Shown here in pieces: positions 24,023 to 34,851 of a stretch of DNA of 64,000 nt. The DNA comes from Hirsutella rhossiliensis (taxonomy: Eukaryota > Ascomycota > Sordariomycetes > Hypocreales > Ophiocordycipitaceae): positions 1,426,001-1,490,000 of the forward strand of contig NW_025408668.1 of the NCBI RefSeq assembly GCF_020360975.1, in the 5' to 3' direction. The translations under genes were made by a program, and so were the position numbers. How positions within the stretch are numbered: the first letter of the stretch is position 1; each line of letters begins with the position of its first letter. Under the pieces are notes generated by a model that was not told the origin of the DNA, searched no databases, and saw only the letters and a list, made by a program, of their open reading frames with translations.

Positions 24023-24380
24023 ATAATTAGCGCGATATTTTTATATAGGTACTTAAAAGGGGGGTGCTTAAAGATAGGTAGGCTAACTTAATATATAGTA
24101 TTAGCGCTATACCTTAACTAGCTATACTATCTTACTTTTTAATAAATAGATAGCTAAATATAATTACTAGTTAATATAGGCGTTAAAATATTTAGCTCTT
24201 TAAATAAGTATTTAATTAAATAAGAGGCTTTATATTTAATTAAATAAATTAAAGTAGATATTATATTTTAGGAGCAAAAGTTAAACTTAGATAATAGATC
24301 TATATAACCTACTATAACTAGTAGCGTTATATATATCTGCCCGAGCCTAAGTGCCTTTTATATCCTCGAGAGCCTTACTC

Positions 24381-25708
24381 CTAGTCGTCTAAGCTCGAGT
24401 CGTCGTTATCGCTATCCGAGCCTAAATCATCGTCGTTATCTAAGCCCGAATCATCGTCCTCGTCATCTGAGCCTGAATCATCGTCCTCGTTATCTGAGCC
24501 CGAATCATCGTCCTCGTTATCTGAGCCCGAATCATCGTCATCGTTATCCGAGCTCGAATCATGGCCGTCCGAGTCCAAATCGTGGCCGCGCGAAGGCGAC
24601 TTGCGGCCACACTCCGATTTTAAGCTTTGGTTTATATTTTGGCTCCGGCCTTGTCGTTTTTCGTCTTCAATTCCGTCTAATGCCTCGACAATAGATTTTA
24701 TGTCGGTAAAACCGGCCTTCTTAATAAGCTTTTCCACTTCAACGATAAAGCCGGTTCTATTAGACTCGAATAGGCGGATAATATCCTATTATCTTTAGTT
24801 AGAGCGGCGTATACACCCGATGGTTAAGTTTGCCTTACAAATCTTGAGGCCACTCTACCATTGCTAGCACATCGCAAGACTTTACTAGGCTTTTGTGTCT
24901 TTACCGCAAGGTCTAACATAGAATCAATATCTCCTGAAAATGCCTTAGGTTTCCAGCCAAGGTGCCGTGGCAGCCTCTCTTTCTCGAAAACCGACTGGAT
25001 ATATTTAAGGTTTGCGCCGTGCTTATTACCTAGAACAAGCATTATCCTGGCGGATTCAACGGCACCGTGAGCGGCAGCTGCCATGTCGTAGTTGGTCTTC
25101 GGTTTGCGTCTCTTTCCGTCTATGATTCGGGCGGCCCTTGCTCTCGCGAAGCAGTCGGCGTCCACCTTTTCCCCACATCTTTTCATCACGCGAAGAGCGA
25201 CCTTCCAGGGTCGTTCATGGAAGCGGGAAGTATCGACCGGCGGGAGATCTTGGTCGGCCGGAGGGAGGTCCTCACGCGAGAAGCTACGGGTATGCTCGAT
25301 TTTCCATGACTTTCTGTCCGCGTCATGCAAGGAAAAAGTCGCATTCAGCGGGAGGTTGGCGTCCTGCAAGGCTTTTAAGATAATAATTGCGGGTACCTCG
25401 GGCGACATCCCAAAGCCTTCGAAGGATGCGCGTACAATGGACACAGCGTTAACCCCCTGTCCATTGTGTGGTAGAAAGCCGTGATTTGCGAGCGAGTTTA
25501 GACCCGGACACGCGCTGCGAGCTGCGAATACACTTAGCCAGGGTTTACCAGCATATAGGGGAAAAAACTTACAGTCTCCTGATCCAGCAGGTTTCCAAGC
25601 TTGAAACCGTGCGTCTTTAAGGTTGACTCTCGGCTTGGCAGATTCGACCAACGAGAAGCTCGAGGCAAAGAGCGAAAGCAAAATCGCAGAAATAGTTTGG
25701 TACTTCAT
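24381..25708 (-). CDS. secreted heme-thiolate peroxidase (Peroxidase_2 family) with acidic repeat tail
   Basis: Two exons on the minus strand: 25708-24839 and 24785-24381, 424 residues. The 53-nt intron has donor GTAAGG, branch CTAAC and acceptor AATAG, in phase 0. A signal peptide (MKYQTISAILLSLFASSFSL, then VESA) is followed by the haloperoxidase/peroxygenase signature ACPGLNSLANHGFLP, with the heme-ligand Cys at residue 67, and by IEHTRSFSRED, whose Glu138 is the likely acid-base residue (EHD.S.SR in relatives). Such secreted enzymes use hydrogen peroxide to oxygenate or halogenate organic compounds. The second exon has a short charged linker, then ten-residue acidic repeats such as SGSDNEDDD up to the stop. 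This tail is unusual for the family. An in-frame ATG seven codons upstream (25729) is an alternative start. The tail borders the RIP block. Confidence 0.8.
24395..24570 (-). repeat. 30-bp tandem repeat encoding the acidic tail
   Basis: About five units encode D(D/N)SGSDNEDD. Units nearer the RIP block (toward 24400) have TTATC and CCTAAATC where inner units have TCATC and CCTGAATC. These are C-to-T and G-to-A differences of the RIP type. Confidence 0.7.
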
Positions 25709-27797
25709 ATTAAGCTTGCTAACTGGCAAGAAACTGGCCAGTTATTAAACTTGAATGCTAGGTCATGGTCGCCGAGCCATCAGGTGGGCTGGCTCAGCTG
25801 ATATTTATCGACCAGGATAGAAAACATATATTCCCGGTTTATCCCAGCCTTGTACAACAGAGTATTACCACACACTCCTGCCAGCTTATCATGTCTTAGA
25901 CCCCCGGGCAGTATCTGGAGACATGCGAATACTACACGGTGGCTGAGCTATAATCACTAATTCGGTCGGATTTAGATCATACGATCCCCCTAACGGCTTT
26001 ATTTCAGGTAGTATAATGGTTGTGAGCACTTTTTTTTTATTCAGGAAGTCATAATTAGTAACTAAAACAGTGATTATTCTTTGTCTCCAACCATTCTCTG
26101 GCATGGAGCTTTGGAATTCCGTCATTAGGTGGGAAGAGCTGGCTCTTGGTTGTGGTTCTGCATTTCAGTGGGATAAGACATTACTATCGGCAGTACTCTG
26201 ACAGTCCAATCAAATTCGTCTCTTATTAATCGGTGCTACAAGGGGGCCTAAAAGTCAAACCCCCAGTGTTCTACAATCGGGGGGGCTACGCTAAATAGGA
26301 AAAATCTCGCTTATAGGAAAATGCTACCGAGTACTATACTCGGGTTCTGAGGTCTACTAACACTTACGTTTTATGCTGAAACGCATCTACGTAAAGTATT
26401 TTATATAGATACTAAAAACCTATTATGTTTTCTTTCGTAGAATACAACCATTTAACTTAACAGAGGAGTAAAAGGAATGAAGTCTAATGGAAGGGCAATA
26501 GTGGAGGGTGCAGAAGACTCCTTTGCAGCTTCTAACGATGCTAAAATTCAAAAGCAGGGGCCTGCTAGCGTGACTCCAACTCTGTACGTCGTCACGGAGG
26601 CCTCTAGGGGATTGCGACCCTTGGTCGGTGAGTCAATAATCGGACGCCAAAATTTTCATGCCATGACAGCTTAGTATAGGATTTAGGTTTGTGCATAGCG
26701 GGCGGGCTCGAACCTATCGGAACCTATCGACATTGCTTCTCGGGCCGAGAACTTAAAGAACTAGGGAACGGCTATCTGAGTCAGGCTACATTCTAGGGTG
26801 CGCGTATTTAAGCTTAATTATGCGTAGTTGTTTTGTTTTAGGACTCCCGGCCCTCCACTTCGTACTCGGCCTACATACCTGGTGAATGCAGCCACTATAC
26901 ATATCGTCGCTTCTACGCGGTGGCAAGAAATTCGCGGCTGCGTTCGACGAGAATGCCAGCCTCTGTGCTGCTTCTACATAGGTACGCACCAGATAGTCCA
27001 ACCTGCATCAAGTATTTCGGGAAACGAAGTCGGAAACGGGACCTCTCCAACTCAAAGCGCCTTAGATACTAGTCGGTAAGACTCAATTCATGGCAGGCAG
27101 CGGGCTGCAATTTCTGCTGACGCACAAGCATAGTGAACCATGGAGTAAGGCAATTGCCGCGCGGTCGAGGCATAAGACATCTCGCCCATTGTGACGCAAT
27201 GCAAGACTATGACCCTCGTGCATTCTTTGACAAAGTACGGGACAAGGGAGTAGGATTCCGGTGTGTGTCAGTCACAGAACACACACATATTAGCAGCAGC
27301 CCTGTCATATATAACTGCCAGCAGGATAAAGATTTATAGACTATACCAATAACACCTCCACAGGGGGTGCCCCTATTTTTCTGGTGGTCAAGTGGTATTT
27401 ACAATGTTTGACAATAACACACTACCCTGCACAGCTGGTGTTCATAGCTAGCGTAGCACACTCTCACTCAGCTAAGCACATTCACCCCTATGCAGCTGAG
27501 ACTAACACAGCCACTTCTACAAAGCTGACATAGCCCTTTACAGTTACAATTCTGAGGGGATCTAATAGGCTGACAGGAGACTCAGAGGCCGAATGGCTCC
27601 AGCAAGTCAAGCTTTGTAATGGATGTCAGAGTCAACTACTCGTGCTCCCCACTATGCTGACATTCGCTTTGTTGGCTCACTCCCTGCGAATCAAGCGAGT
27701 GCTAGTCACAGAAAACACCGCGCGAGACCAGTAAGCAGATGAGCGTGTAACTCCAAGTGGGCCTGCCAAGAGGCGGCGGCATTTCGGTGATGGCTGG
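25709..27797. other. intergenic; peroxidase upstream region, no gene recognised
   Basis: CA and TG return to normal frequency, so RIP ends at the peroxidase gene. A low-complexity stretch at 27400-27550 repeats short CAGCTGAG/AAGCTGACA-like words with loose spacing of about 30 bp. Small frames on both strands lack support. Confidence 0.4.
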
Positions 27798-27836
27798 TAC
27801 GGGCGACTGTAGGCCAGACTGTCTCAAAACGCATTT
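27798..27836 (+). repeat. left terminal inverted repeat (39 bp)
   Basis: Begins TACGGGCGACTGTAGGCCAG and is identical over 39 bp to the reverse complement of 35030-35068. Preceded by GCTGG. Confidence 0.92.
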
Positions 27837-28044
27837 TGGGCTGTGGGCACCCCGGGGTTAGATTACCCGATCGGGTCTAAGTGCAACTGGGTAACTTGTA
27901 TATACCGATACTCTTCTATTAGCATAGGGCATTGAAAGAAATGAAAGTAAGCGTTCGCTCTGCGCATTGGTACACATTTTCAGTGCTTTTCTCCCTTCTA
28001 CGATATCATTGAGCCCGAATAGCGCTTTACTCAGTTAAACAAAT

Positions 28045-29450
28045 ATGCCTCGACCACAAATTGATCTTTCCACAGTTCAGGAGGAAATCACCGGCTTGCA
28101 TCGAGATGGATCCTCTATTAATACAATCCGTACGCATCTTCTCGAGCATCATCAGCTTCAAGTAAGCCGCGCCAGTCTCTATCGATCGATCAAAGACTGG
28201 GGACTTCTTCGTCAAGCACGTACGATCACTTCAGATACCTTACGGGACCGAATTAGGTCGCTATTCTTTGATGAATGTCTTAAGGATGATTTCATGCTTA
28301 AACGACTTAGAGACGAGGGGTTTACGATCTCAAAGTTCCGTCTTGAAAGAATTCGGCTTGAAGAGGGCTCTACCGCCGCCAATCCCTGAAGCGCTCCAAG
28401 TCGCAAGGGAACGCGCCCGGTCCTTTTTAACAGCCAGGCACAGATCTCTACAACGCTACAAGGACATGGCCGGAACTATCTCTATACGTATATGCGCCAG
28501 CAACATCATATTATTAGTCGTGATGCCCTATACGCAGAGTATCGAGACTTCACGCCTGAGAACGTTAGGAACGATGGGGACGAACACGTTACACACGACG
28601 TGACTTCTCTATCCATGGCCCAGACTGGGTCTGGTCTATTGATGGCTACGACAAACTTAAGAATTGGGGTTTTGAGATCTATGCTGGTATTGACGCGTAC
28701 TCACGGTATATTACGTGGTTTTACTGTGGGTTTTCGTCCAGTACGAGCTGGAACGTTGCAAAACAGTACCTCCACGTACTAAACCAGCGGCACGCTATGC
28801 CTCGTATCTTGCGATCGGACCATGGTAATGAGACATCCTCTTATGCGGGATACATTATTACCTATCCGGCATGCGAACGAAGGAACAGGGCTCTGATCTC
28901 GTCCCAATTGCATTTGGAGACTGCTGGTACCTTCTATATCTATATGGATACTATCCGTCAAGAGCTAGTCCAATTCGTTCATATGTGGAACAGTCATACT
29001 ATTCGACATCAGCCAAATCGTCCACACGTTCGAAGCGGGCAACCTACGGTCTTATATCATCAGCTTGATTCTGCTGGTGAACAGAATTATGCCGAGGAGA
29101 TCCCACCGGATCGGCTTCGCATATGCACCGAGCTTTTCGATGAGGATACCACGAACCTAGACGACTACCTACCGCTTAAAACTAAAGAGATATGCGATTA
29201 TTTGGTTCAATTAAGCATTGAACTATATCTTCAAGTCCTCCGAACCCGGAATATCCATGGCTTGACGAGTACAACTCGCTCCGGACACATCTGCATCAGT
29301 ATATTACTGATCAGAAGCAACCGGAAGTCACGTTACTTAGTCGCCCAGAAAATGGTCGGGACCGACTACAACAAGTCTTATCACAGTCTAATATTAGCCT
29401 AGACGATCTTGAACAGTTGAGTTTTAGGAGTGACGATGGTAATTAAAGAA
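28045..29450 (+). pseudogene. decayed integrase-core (DDE) transposase
   Basis: Starts at ATG 28045 with an N-terminal HTH-like region (MPRPQIDLSTVQEEI, GSSINTIRTHLL, VSRASLYRSI). The reading then shifts frame at least three times (near 28350, 28420-28480 and 28590). The catalytic core from 28602 reads GPDWVWSIDGYDKLKNWGFE, IYAGIDAYSRYI and LRSDHGNET, giving the first two acidic residues of a DDE triad. After FGDCWYL a segment that normally contains the third acidic residue is missing, and the frame resumes at YMDTIRQELVQFVHMWNSH, RPHVRSGQP. It is therefore inactive. Its position inside perfect TIRs identifies it as the transposase of the 27798-35068 element. Confidence 0.82.
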
Positions 29451-29905
29451 AAAAGCAAGTGAACGGTTAAGATTGCGATTTTACATGAGCTTGACGACGT
29501 GTAACCATTTGCTCCCTATAGTCCCGTCCGCGTTAGAGATACCATCTTCTTGAGTCTCGCCTTCCTTGATATCCTCTAAGACCTGACCTGGGCTCCCTAA
29601 ATCTGACTTAAAGTCCTGTGAAAAGTCAAAATCCGCCTCAGATGCTACTTGTATCGTAGATTTATTCTCGGCCTCCTCCTTGATAGCCTCTACCTTAAAC
29701 TTCTTGCTTGTATTCTTCGGCGTCGGTTTAGTCTTAGGAGTTGCTTGCGTTTCTTCGGAGACGCACTCTTTTTAACTAAAGGTTCGTTCTTGGCGCTAAG
29801 AATATGTGCGGGTTCGAAGAGGTCGTCTGGGTTGTTGTCGCTCTCGTAAGAGAACAAAAAGATTAAAGAGTACTTAAAAGGTGATGCAATCGCCTTGTTT
29901 GGGGA

Positions 29906-30175
29906 TATCGCACGGAGGATGAGCAAGTGGGCATAAAGATCAGGGACTGGAAGACTCTTGATTCTGCTATCTAAGGTGGGAAAGAGGCGAGATCTTTATA
30001 GACTGCCTGAATATGAGAATGGAAGGGAATGGTAGTGAATGGAAGCATCTGATCGGATCATCTGGAAGCCACTGATGCGTTGATGATGCCTCCTAGAAGT
30101 TTCTGTGGGGAAATGTGAAACGGACTGTGCGAATAGGGGGTCAGACTGTTGGAGGCTGATATCCTATGTGTGACA
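29906..30175 (-). repeat. 3' LTR of the copia-type element
   Basis: In element orientation it starts TGTCACACATAGG and ends CTCCGTGCGATA. Preceded on the element strand by a G-rich tract (30176-30186) that fits a polypurine tract. Confidence 0.9.
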
Positions 30176-30186
30176 TACCCCCCCAG
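30176..30186 (-). promoter_or_regulatory. probable polypurine tract
   Basis: The minus strand reads CTGGGGGGGTA immediately before the 3' LTR, the expected place for plus-strand priming. Confidence 0.5.
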
Positions 30187-30226
30187 GTTGTGCTGGCTAG
30201 TGGGCAGTGCAAACTGAAGAAAGAAA

Positions 30227-33096
30227 CTAGATCCCTAGCAACGTAGAGATATCGACGAGACCGAGTTGTTTGACGAAAGTAGCAAATTTCTGGCCTGGCA
30301 GAGCTTTGGTGAGCGGGCTGAGCGCCGTGGCTGAGTCACTCGGACCGGGGTCCGGTGTCGGATATGGGTGCTGAATGTCATGAAACTCATCCTGATCATC
30401 CGAGTCCTCATGATCAGATGGTTCGGGTTGTACCACAATCGTGGTGGCGTCTCCTGGTCTGAGGTTGAGGAGATTGCTCAACGGGGTCAGGTTCAGGTTC
30501 ATCGATTTGAGTGGGGATTTCCTCGTAATCCGACTCGTCCTCGATGTGGGCTGGAAGCTGTACTTCCACGCGCTGTGGGATAGGTTCTGGTGGCTGATCA
30601 TTTCCGTCATAGAAGATGCTTTCATTGAAGGTCACATCTCGGACCCTTCGGACTTCTGATGTGGACGGAATCCAGATCCTGAAAATGTTCGTGGAATCAT
30701 ATCCAACGAGATAACCGATTTCTGTGTGAGGGTCGGTCTTTAGGTCCTTCTTCTGTCTGTTCTGAAGGGCCTGGGGTGTCAAGGGATAGGCTCTGCAGCC
30801 GTATGCCTTGAGAAACGTGATGTCAGGCTGGTCTTGCTGGTAGCCTATGTCTCTGTTGTTGTCTCGCAGCCACTGATGAAGCAGCTGGAAAGGCGTTCGA
30901 AGCTGTGGTTCTGCATGGGCGATCTGTTGTGCAAAAACACTGCTGCTTTCCAAGTCTCTGGCCAAAGATCAGATGGTAAATTGGCATCAATTCCCATTGT
31001 TCTGGCCTGGGCAGATATTACCCCCAGATCGCTCTGCAGAACCGTTTTGAGCGGGAGTGTAAGGGGCAGAAGGTTCATCTTGAATCCCTTTCCTCGATCC
31101 AGCTCTCATACGCACTCTGAAGAGAACGATCGTTATCACGGTGGATAATGCAAATGTTGAGATTCCATTGGCGTTGAACCATTGCCTCGTGGTTTCTCAA
31201 AGCAGTCATAACGGACCCTTGTGTCGCGTCATTCAGAAGGTAGATGAAGATCATGCTTGTAAATTCATCTTTGATAAGAAGAACAGCTTCCTTGCCGTTG
31301 AATGAGGTGTTCATACTGAAGATATCAACGTAGATTCTCCAGAATGGTCTGGGGCTCGGTTTTGAGGGGTTCGGCGAGAGACGACCTTCTTTCCTTCCCA
31401 AGGGAACACGCGGTGCAATCGATGGTAACTGGGCCTTTGATCTTCGAACCCGTCGTGTTCTCAACAAGATGCTCTAGGGCTTGAGCGTTCAAGTGACCTA
31501 GGCGCTTATGCCAAAGCGTAGCATCTGCTGTTTTCACTGTGCGAGGTGCAGATGAAGATGTGAAATTGGAGGCGTGAGAGTCCTCCTTAATCGGGTTGAA
31601 CTCGATGACCGGTTGACGAAAGCGGCGTTTCGTATGAAATATAATCTGATCGTCTTTAGAGACGCGTCCAGATAGTGGATTCCAGTTGTATCCCTTCGCA
31701 AGAAAGCGGTCGAGGGATGCGATGTTGGTGTGGAATTTTGGCACGAAGGCAACTTCGTTGAGCTGAAAAAGTCCTCCTTCTTCAAGCTTCATACGGACTG
31801 TGCCGTAGCCAAGGATCTGAAGTTGACTATCGCCTGCAAAGAGCTCTTTGGCTCTGCAAGGGCGGTGTAGTCAAGAAAACGGGATCGGTTGTTGCAAATG
31901 TGTGTGTCTGATCCGGAATCAAGGATAAAGGAGTCATACAGCGGGTAGACTGCCTTTCCCGTCGAGAAACTGGTTGATGGAGGTGTTGAGGAGGCGGTGT
32001 GTTGTCAGGAGCTGGTAGAAGACCGGCAAACGCTGTGCCTTTAACGGAGGAGTCGGACGATTTCTCCATTTCCTTCTTCTTGAAGTCTTGTGCTTTCTCC
32101 GTCATCTTCTTTGCCCATGGATTGAGTCGAGGATTTCCTTGATCTTCTTCTCAACCTTCTGATCAGGAGTCCAGCCATCAGGCCGAGCTGATTTGATGAG
32201 ATAGAAGCAATCTACGAAGCGGTGATATTCTCCGCAGACACACATAGGAACACCATCAGCGTTCTTGCTTGAAGACCACTTAGGCTTGTCCTCTTCCTCT
32301 CCGATTTCTCTTGCCTTGGAAGGCAGCTCCGAATGATCCTTTGCTGTTGTTGGCGGCCTTGATTCGGTGAGCTCGTTCAAAGATCTCACTGATCTTAATG
32401 CCGTCCGGGAAGTCCGTCTTCCAATCAGGCTTGCCGAATACGGCCTCGTCTTCCATTTTGTTGACCCAATAGTCTGTGAATGGGGCGTTGATGGACGAAA
32501 CAGCCTGTAGGAAATCTTGGGTAGGGCGAAGGTCCTGGACATCAGGAAGCCCTAATTGCTTTGCCTCAGTGAGGACTTTCTGCCATTGGGTGACCCAAGC
32601 TTCGATCTTGGTCCTGTTTGGCGACTGAAGGGTGGAACGATAACGCTGAACAACTTCCTCTCGAGTGCCCAGTCGGTTGGGGCCACACGAGCCTGAAGCA
32701 AGGCAAGTTGCTTTGCAACGTCGTGTTCCTCGGCAATGGTGCTGTAGTAGTTGCCGATGGTCTTGACGATGTGTTGTTGAAGGCTGGCGAGTGCCTTCAC
32801 TTGATCCCTATACCCTTGAAGCTTCGAGCGGTATTGGGTGTGGAGGAATTCGAGACGGCGAAATTCCTCCGAGGTCAGATCCACGAGATCAGATGCTTCG
32901 TGGTTGATTTGTCGGAATGTTGGTTCAACTGGCTGCTGAAGAACCGGCTTACCCTCCTTGACGGCAGGGTCCAGAAAGTCCCAAAGACTGTGGACGTGGC
33001 GAATTTCTTGATGATAGAAATCCATTGTTTCCAGTCGCAAGGGCCGTTGAGCACGGTGCCCTTGGAAGAGCCATCAAGATCTAGAGCTGAGCTCAT
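30227..33096 (-). pseudogene. copia gag-protease-integrase, frameshifted
   Basis: Gag starts at ATG 33096 (MSSALDLDGSSKGT, CDWKQWISIIKKF), shifts frame near 33000 and continues (HVHSLWDFLDPAVKEG). A CCHC-like zinc knuckle, CVCGEYHRFVDC, lies near 32230. The protease motif ILDSGSDTHICN is near 31915. The GAG-pre-integrase zinc site LWHKRLGHLN..C.AC is near 31500, and the integrase core (VDIFSMNTSFNGKEAVLLIKDEF) is near 31300. The integrase tail includes YGCRAYP and GYLVGYDSTNIFRIW. After an acidic linker the frame ends at LVDISTLLGI. RT and RNase H are absent. Several single-base frameshifts break the polyprotein. Since the LTRs are nearly identical, some shifts could be homopolymer sequencing errors. 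Confidence 0.82.
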
Positions 33097-33150
33097 TGTG
33101 GAAGCTATTCTGCGCAGCGGAGTGAACAAGAATAAGATACCCAGTCAGTG

Positions 33151-33168
33151 GCAGACCGGGCTCATAAC
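33151..33168 (-). promoter_or_regulatory. primer-binding site complementary to half of a tRNA-Met
   Basis: Directly inside the 5' LTR, the plus strand reads GCAGACCGGGCTCATAAC. It ends in what looks like the anticodon loop (CTCATAA) of a Met tRNA. Copia-type elements are known to prime from such an internally cleaved initiator tRNA-Met. Confidence 0.6.
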
Positions 33169-33436
33169 TATCGCACGGAGGATGAGCAAGTGGGCATAAA
33201 GATCAGGGACTGGAAGACTCTTGATTCTGCTATCTAAGGTGGGAAAGAGGCGAGATCTTTATAGACTGCCTGAATATGAGAATGGAAGGGAATGGTAGTG
33301 AATGGAAGCATCTGATCGGATCATCTGGAAGCCACTGATGCGTTGATGATGCCTCCTAGAAGTTTCTGTGGGAAATGTGAAACGGACTGTGCGAATAGGG
33401 GTCAGACTGTTGGAGGCTGATATCCTATGTGTGACA
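33169..33436 (-). repeat. 5' LTR of the copia-type element
   Basis: 268 bp, identical to the other LTR apart from one G less in each of two G runs. Followed by the GGGGA target duplication. Confidence 0.9.
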
Positions 33437-34240
33437 GGGGAAATCGAGCGAAAAAGGTCAAGCAGGGATGTCGTCTCGTATGCTTGTGATGGATAATACG
33501 AGATCGAGCCTGGATTGTTTGCTAAGCAAGCTGATAGGAGCTTCCAGTCGCGATCGATTAAAGTCTCGTCGTTAATGGCTCTGCGAATAATCTGTTGAAT
33601 CATGTCGGAATGTGACGGGAATTGCTTGGCTGGTTCGGAAAAGAAACAGTGTGTAACCTTCCGTACAAGACTAGGATATCCTACGTGATACTTCTTTACA
33701 GGCAATCCTTTATTATCGATGATTCTAAAGGACGCACAATAAAAGTTCACCGTTAGATCGAAGGGCTGGAGCATTGATCGCTTTCTTGTTGCCTGCGCAC
33801 TCAGAGCGATGGGTGTTGCCCTCGTTCGTGGCCGTAACGAGTTGACGTAATCCATTTGTAGACTTTATAGCTGGGACTGTCATCGCAGGAGCTATCTGTC
33901 GTTCTGTTTGACTATCGTCGGAAGTGAGATCGATCGTCTGCGCGTCATGGTCGTTGGATCTCGAGCTTTGTATATTCGTCCGGACGGGAACTTGTCGAGA
34001 CTGTCGGGTAAGGAGATTTCCGCAATAAAGACAGACTGTCCATAATGGTTGACTAAGGGATACTGCCCGATGGGAGTATCCCGTCGCCGTACAAGTATCA
34101 TCAGCCATTGCCTCTTAATAAGTTAATGACGAAGAGGTGGTAGATGTGCGAAGTAAACGAATTTTTCTTCGTAATCTTAATGGAATACTTTTAGTTTCAA
34201 AGTGTGTAGAGCATAAATGCAGATAAGGAGTGGAGTTTAT

Positions 34241-34851
34241 TTAGTCATCATTATATGAGTTGTGTACCATTATCTCAACCCATTCCTGGAATTTTCTCCC
34301 AATTATCTGCCACTGCCGAGGAGTAATTGACTGTAGGTCCTCGCTTTCTTGGGAATAGCTATAGTTCTCCTCTGTTTGATGATGACCTAAGACGATTATT
34401 AGTTGAATCTTTTCCCTTTCTTTTATAGGTAGAACTAGAGTGTTACAGTGTAGTTTGCATAGCGACCCACGAGATGAGTACGTGCAATTCGCGCATGCAC
34501 CTGACCCTAGCATTTCCAGAGTGTAACAGCCTTGAAACACCCCATTCCCTTTATACACTGGACACAGGGAGCTTTCGGCTGATCACCGAATATAAATATC
34601 AAGGCGGCATCGAGATGTTGGCTTCGTGTAAGCTTAAGTCGATGCGAATGTGATATACCTTGCCTCGCCTTCGTATTGAGACATATAAAGCGTTTAGGGG
34701 CTGTAGATGCTAGCAATCTCTCGACCTTGGACGAACGGACTTGATACACCTTAGACAACGCCCATGATGTAAGTTCAATGCTAGTTATTGGTTGTTGTGC
34801 AGTAGGAGGAATTGATGGGAGGAGAATACTGTCAATCGTGATAGCTTGCAT
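34241..34851 (-). pseudogene. Cys-rich accessory protein of the transposon (DUF3716-like), one frameshift
   Basis: Starts at ATG 34851 (MQAITIDSILLPSIPP, SIELTSWALSKVYQVRSS). The Cys-rich module begins APCVQC, loses one base near 34550, and continues in the next frame as GNGVFQGCYTLE, GACANC and SLCKLH. This spacing (C..C, then a third Cys, C..C, last Cys) matches the small Cys-rich DUF3716-type module found in many fungal proteins. A C-terminal tail of about 70 residues ends at 34241. It lies next to the right TIR and is read toward the transposase. Its role may be DNA or protein binding; this is an inference. Confidence 0.6.

Larger units (their letters stand above)
11553..24380. other. RIP-mutated transposon nest
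   Basis: From about 11.6 kb to 24.38 kb the dinucleotides CA and TG are very scarce on both strands while TA is abundant and CG is retained. This is the footprint of repeat-induced point mutation (CpA to TpA on either strand). The left part (about 13.8-15.3 kb) has become extremely AT-rich. The right part (15.6-23.6 kb) stays GC-rich but is full of in-frame TAG/TAA. No living gene is expected here. Individual elements are listed separately. The stretch 12300-13440 contains a charged, stop-riddled frame (SLEARLKSLREELIARRRK near 13150) of unknown origin. Confidence 0.85.
29906..33436 (-). mobile_element. copia-type LTR element lacking reverse transcriptase
   Basis: A 3531-bp element with LTRs of 270 bp (29906-30175) and 268 bp (33169-33436) that differ only by two single-base homopolymer indels. 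The flanking target duplication is GGGGA (29901-29905 and 33437-33441). On the minus strand it encodes gag, protease and integrase in the copia order (integrase before where RT should be). The coding region ends about 50 bp before the 3' LTR with no RT or RNase H, so it can move only with help. There is no RIP signature. It is inserted inside an accessory gene of the surrounding DNA transposon. Confidence 0.88.
29481..34108 (-). pseudogene. transposon accessory gene split by the copia insertion
   Basis: The minus-strand gene starts at ATG 34108 (MADDTCTATGYSHR) and has an acidic, SUMO-interaction-like TIDLTSDDS motif. It shifts frame near 33855, then runs through a globular-looking part (RIIDNKGLPVKKYHVGYPSL, RRAINDETLIDRDWKLLSA) into the 33437 copia boundary. 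On the far side, from 29905 down, the same frame continues with SPNKAIASPFKYSLIFLFSY. The reading frame rejoins exactly when one copy of the TCCCC target duplication is removed. A second frameshift near 29750 leads to a Lys/Glu-rich tail ending at 29481. It converges with the transposase. Function unknown. Confidence 0.7.

Noticed and set aside
26690..26770. possible tRNA B-box (GGCTCGAACCTA)
   Set aside because: The flanking bases cannot form an acceptor stem or a T stem, so no cloverleaf results.
27400..27550. possible CRISPR-like or regular tandem array
   Set aside because: The AGCTGA-like words have unequal spacing and poor identity. CRISPR is not expected in a fungal genome.
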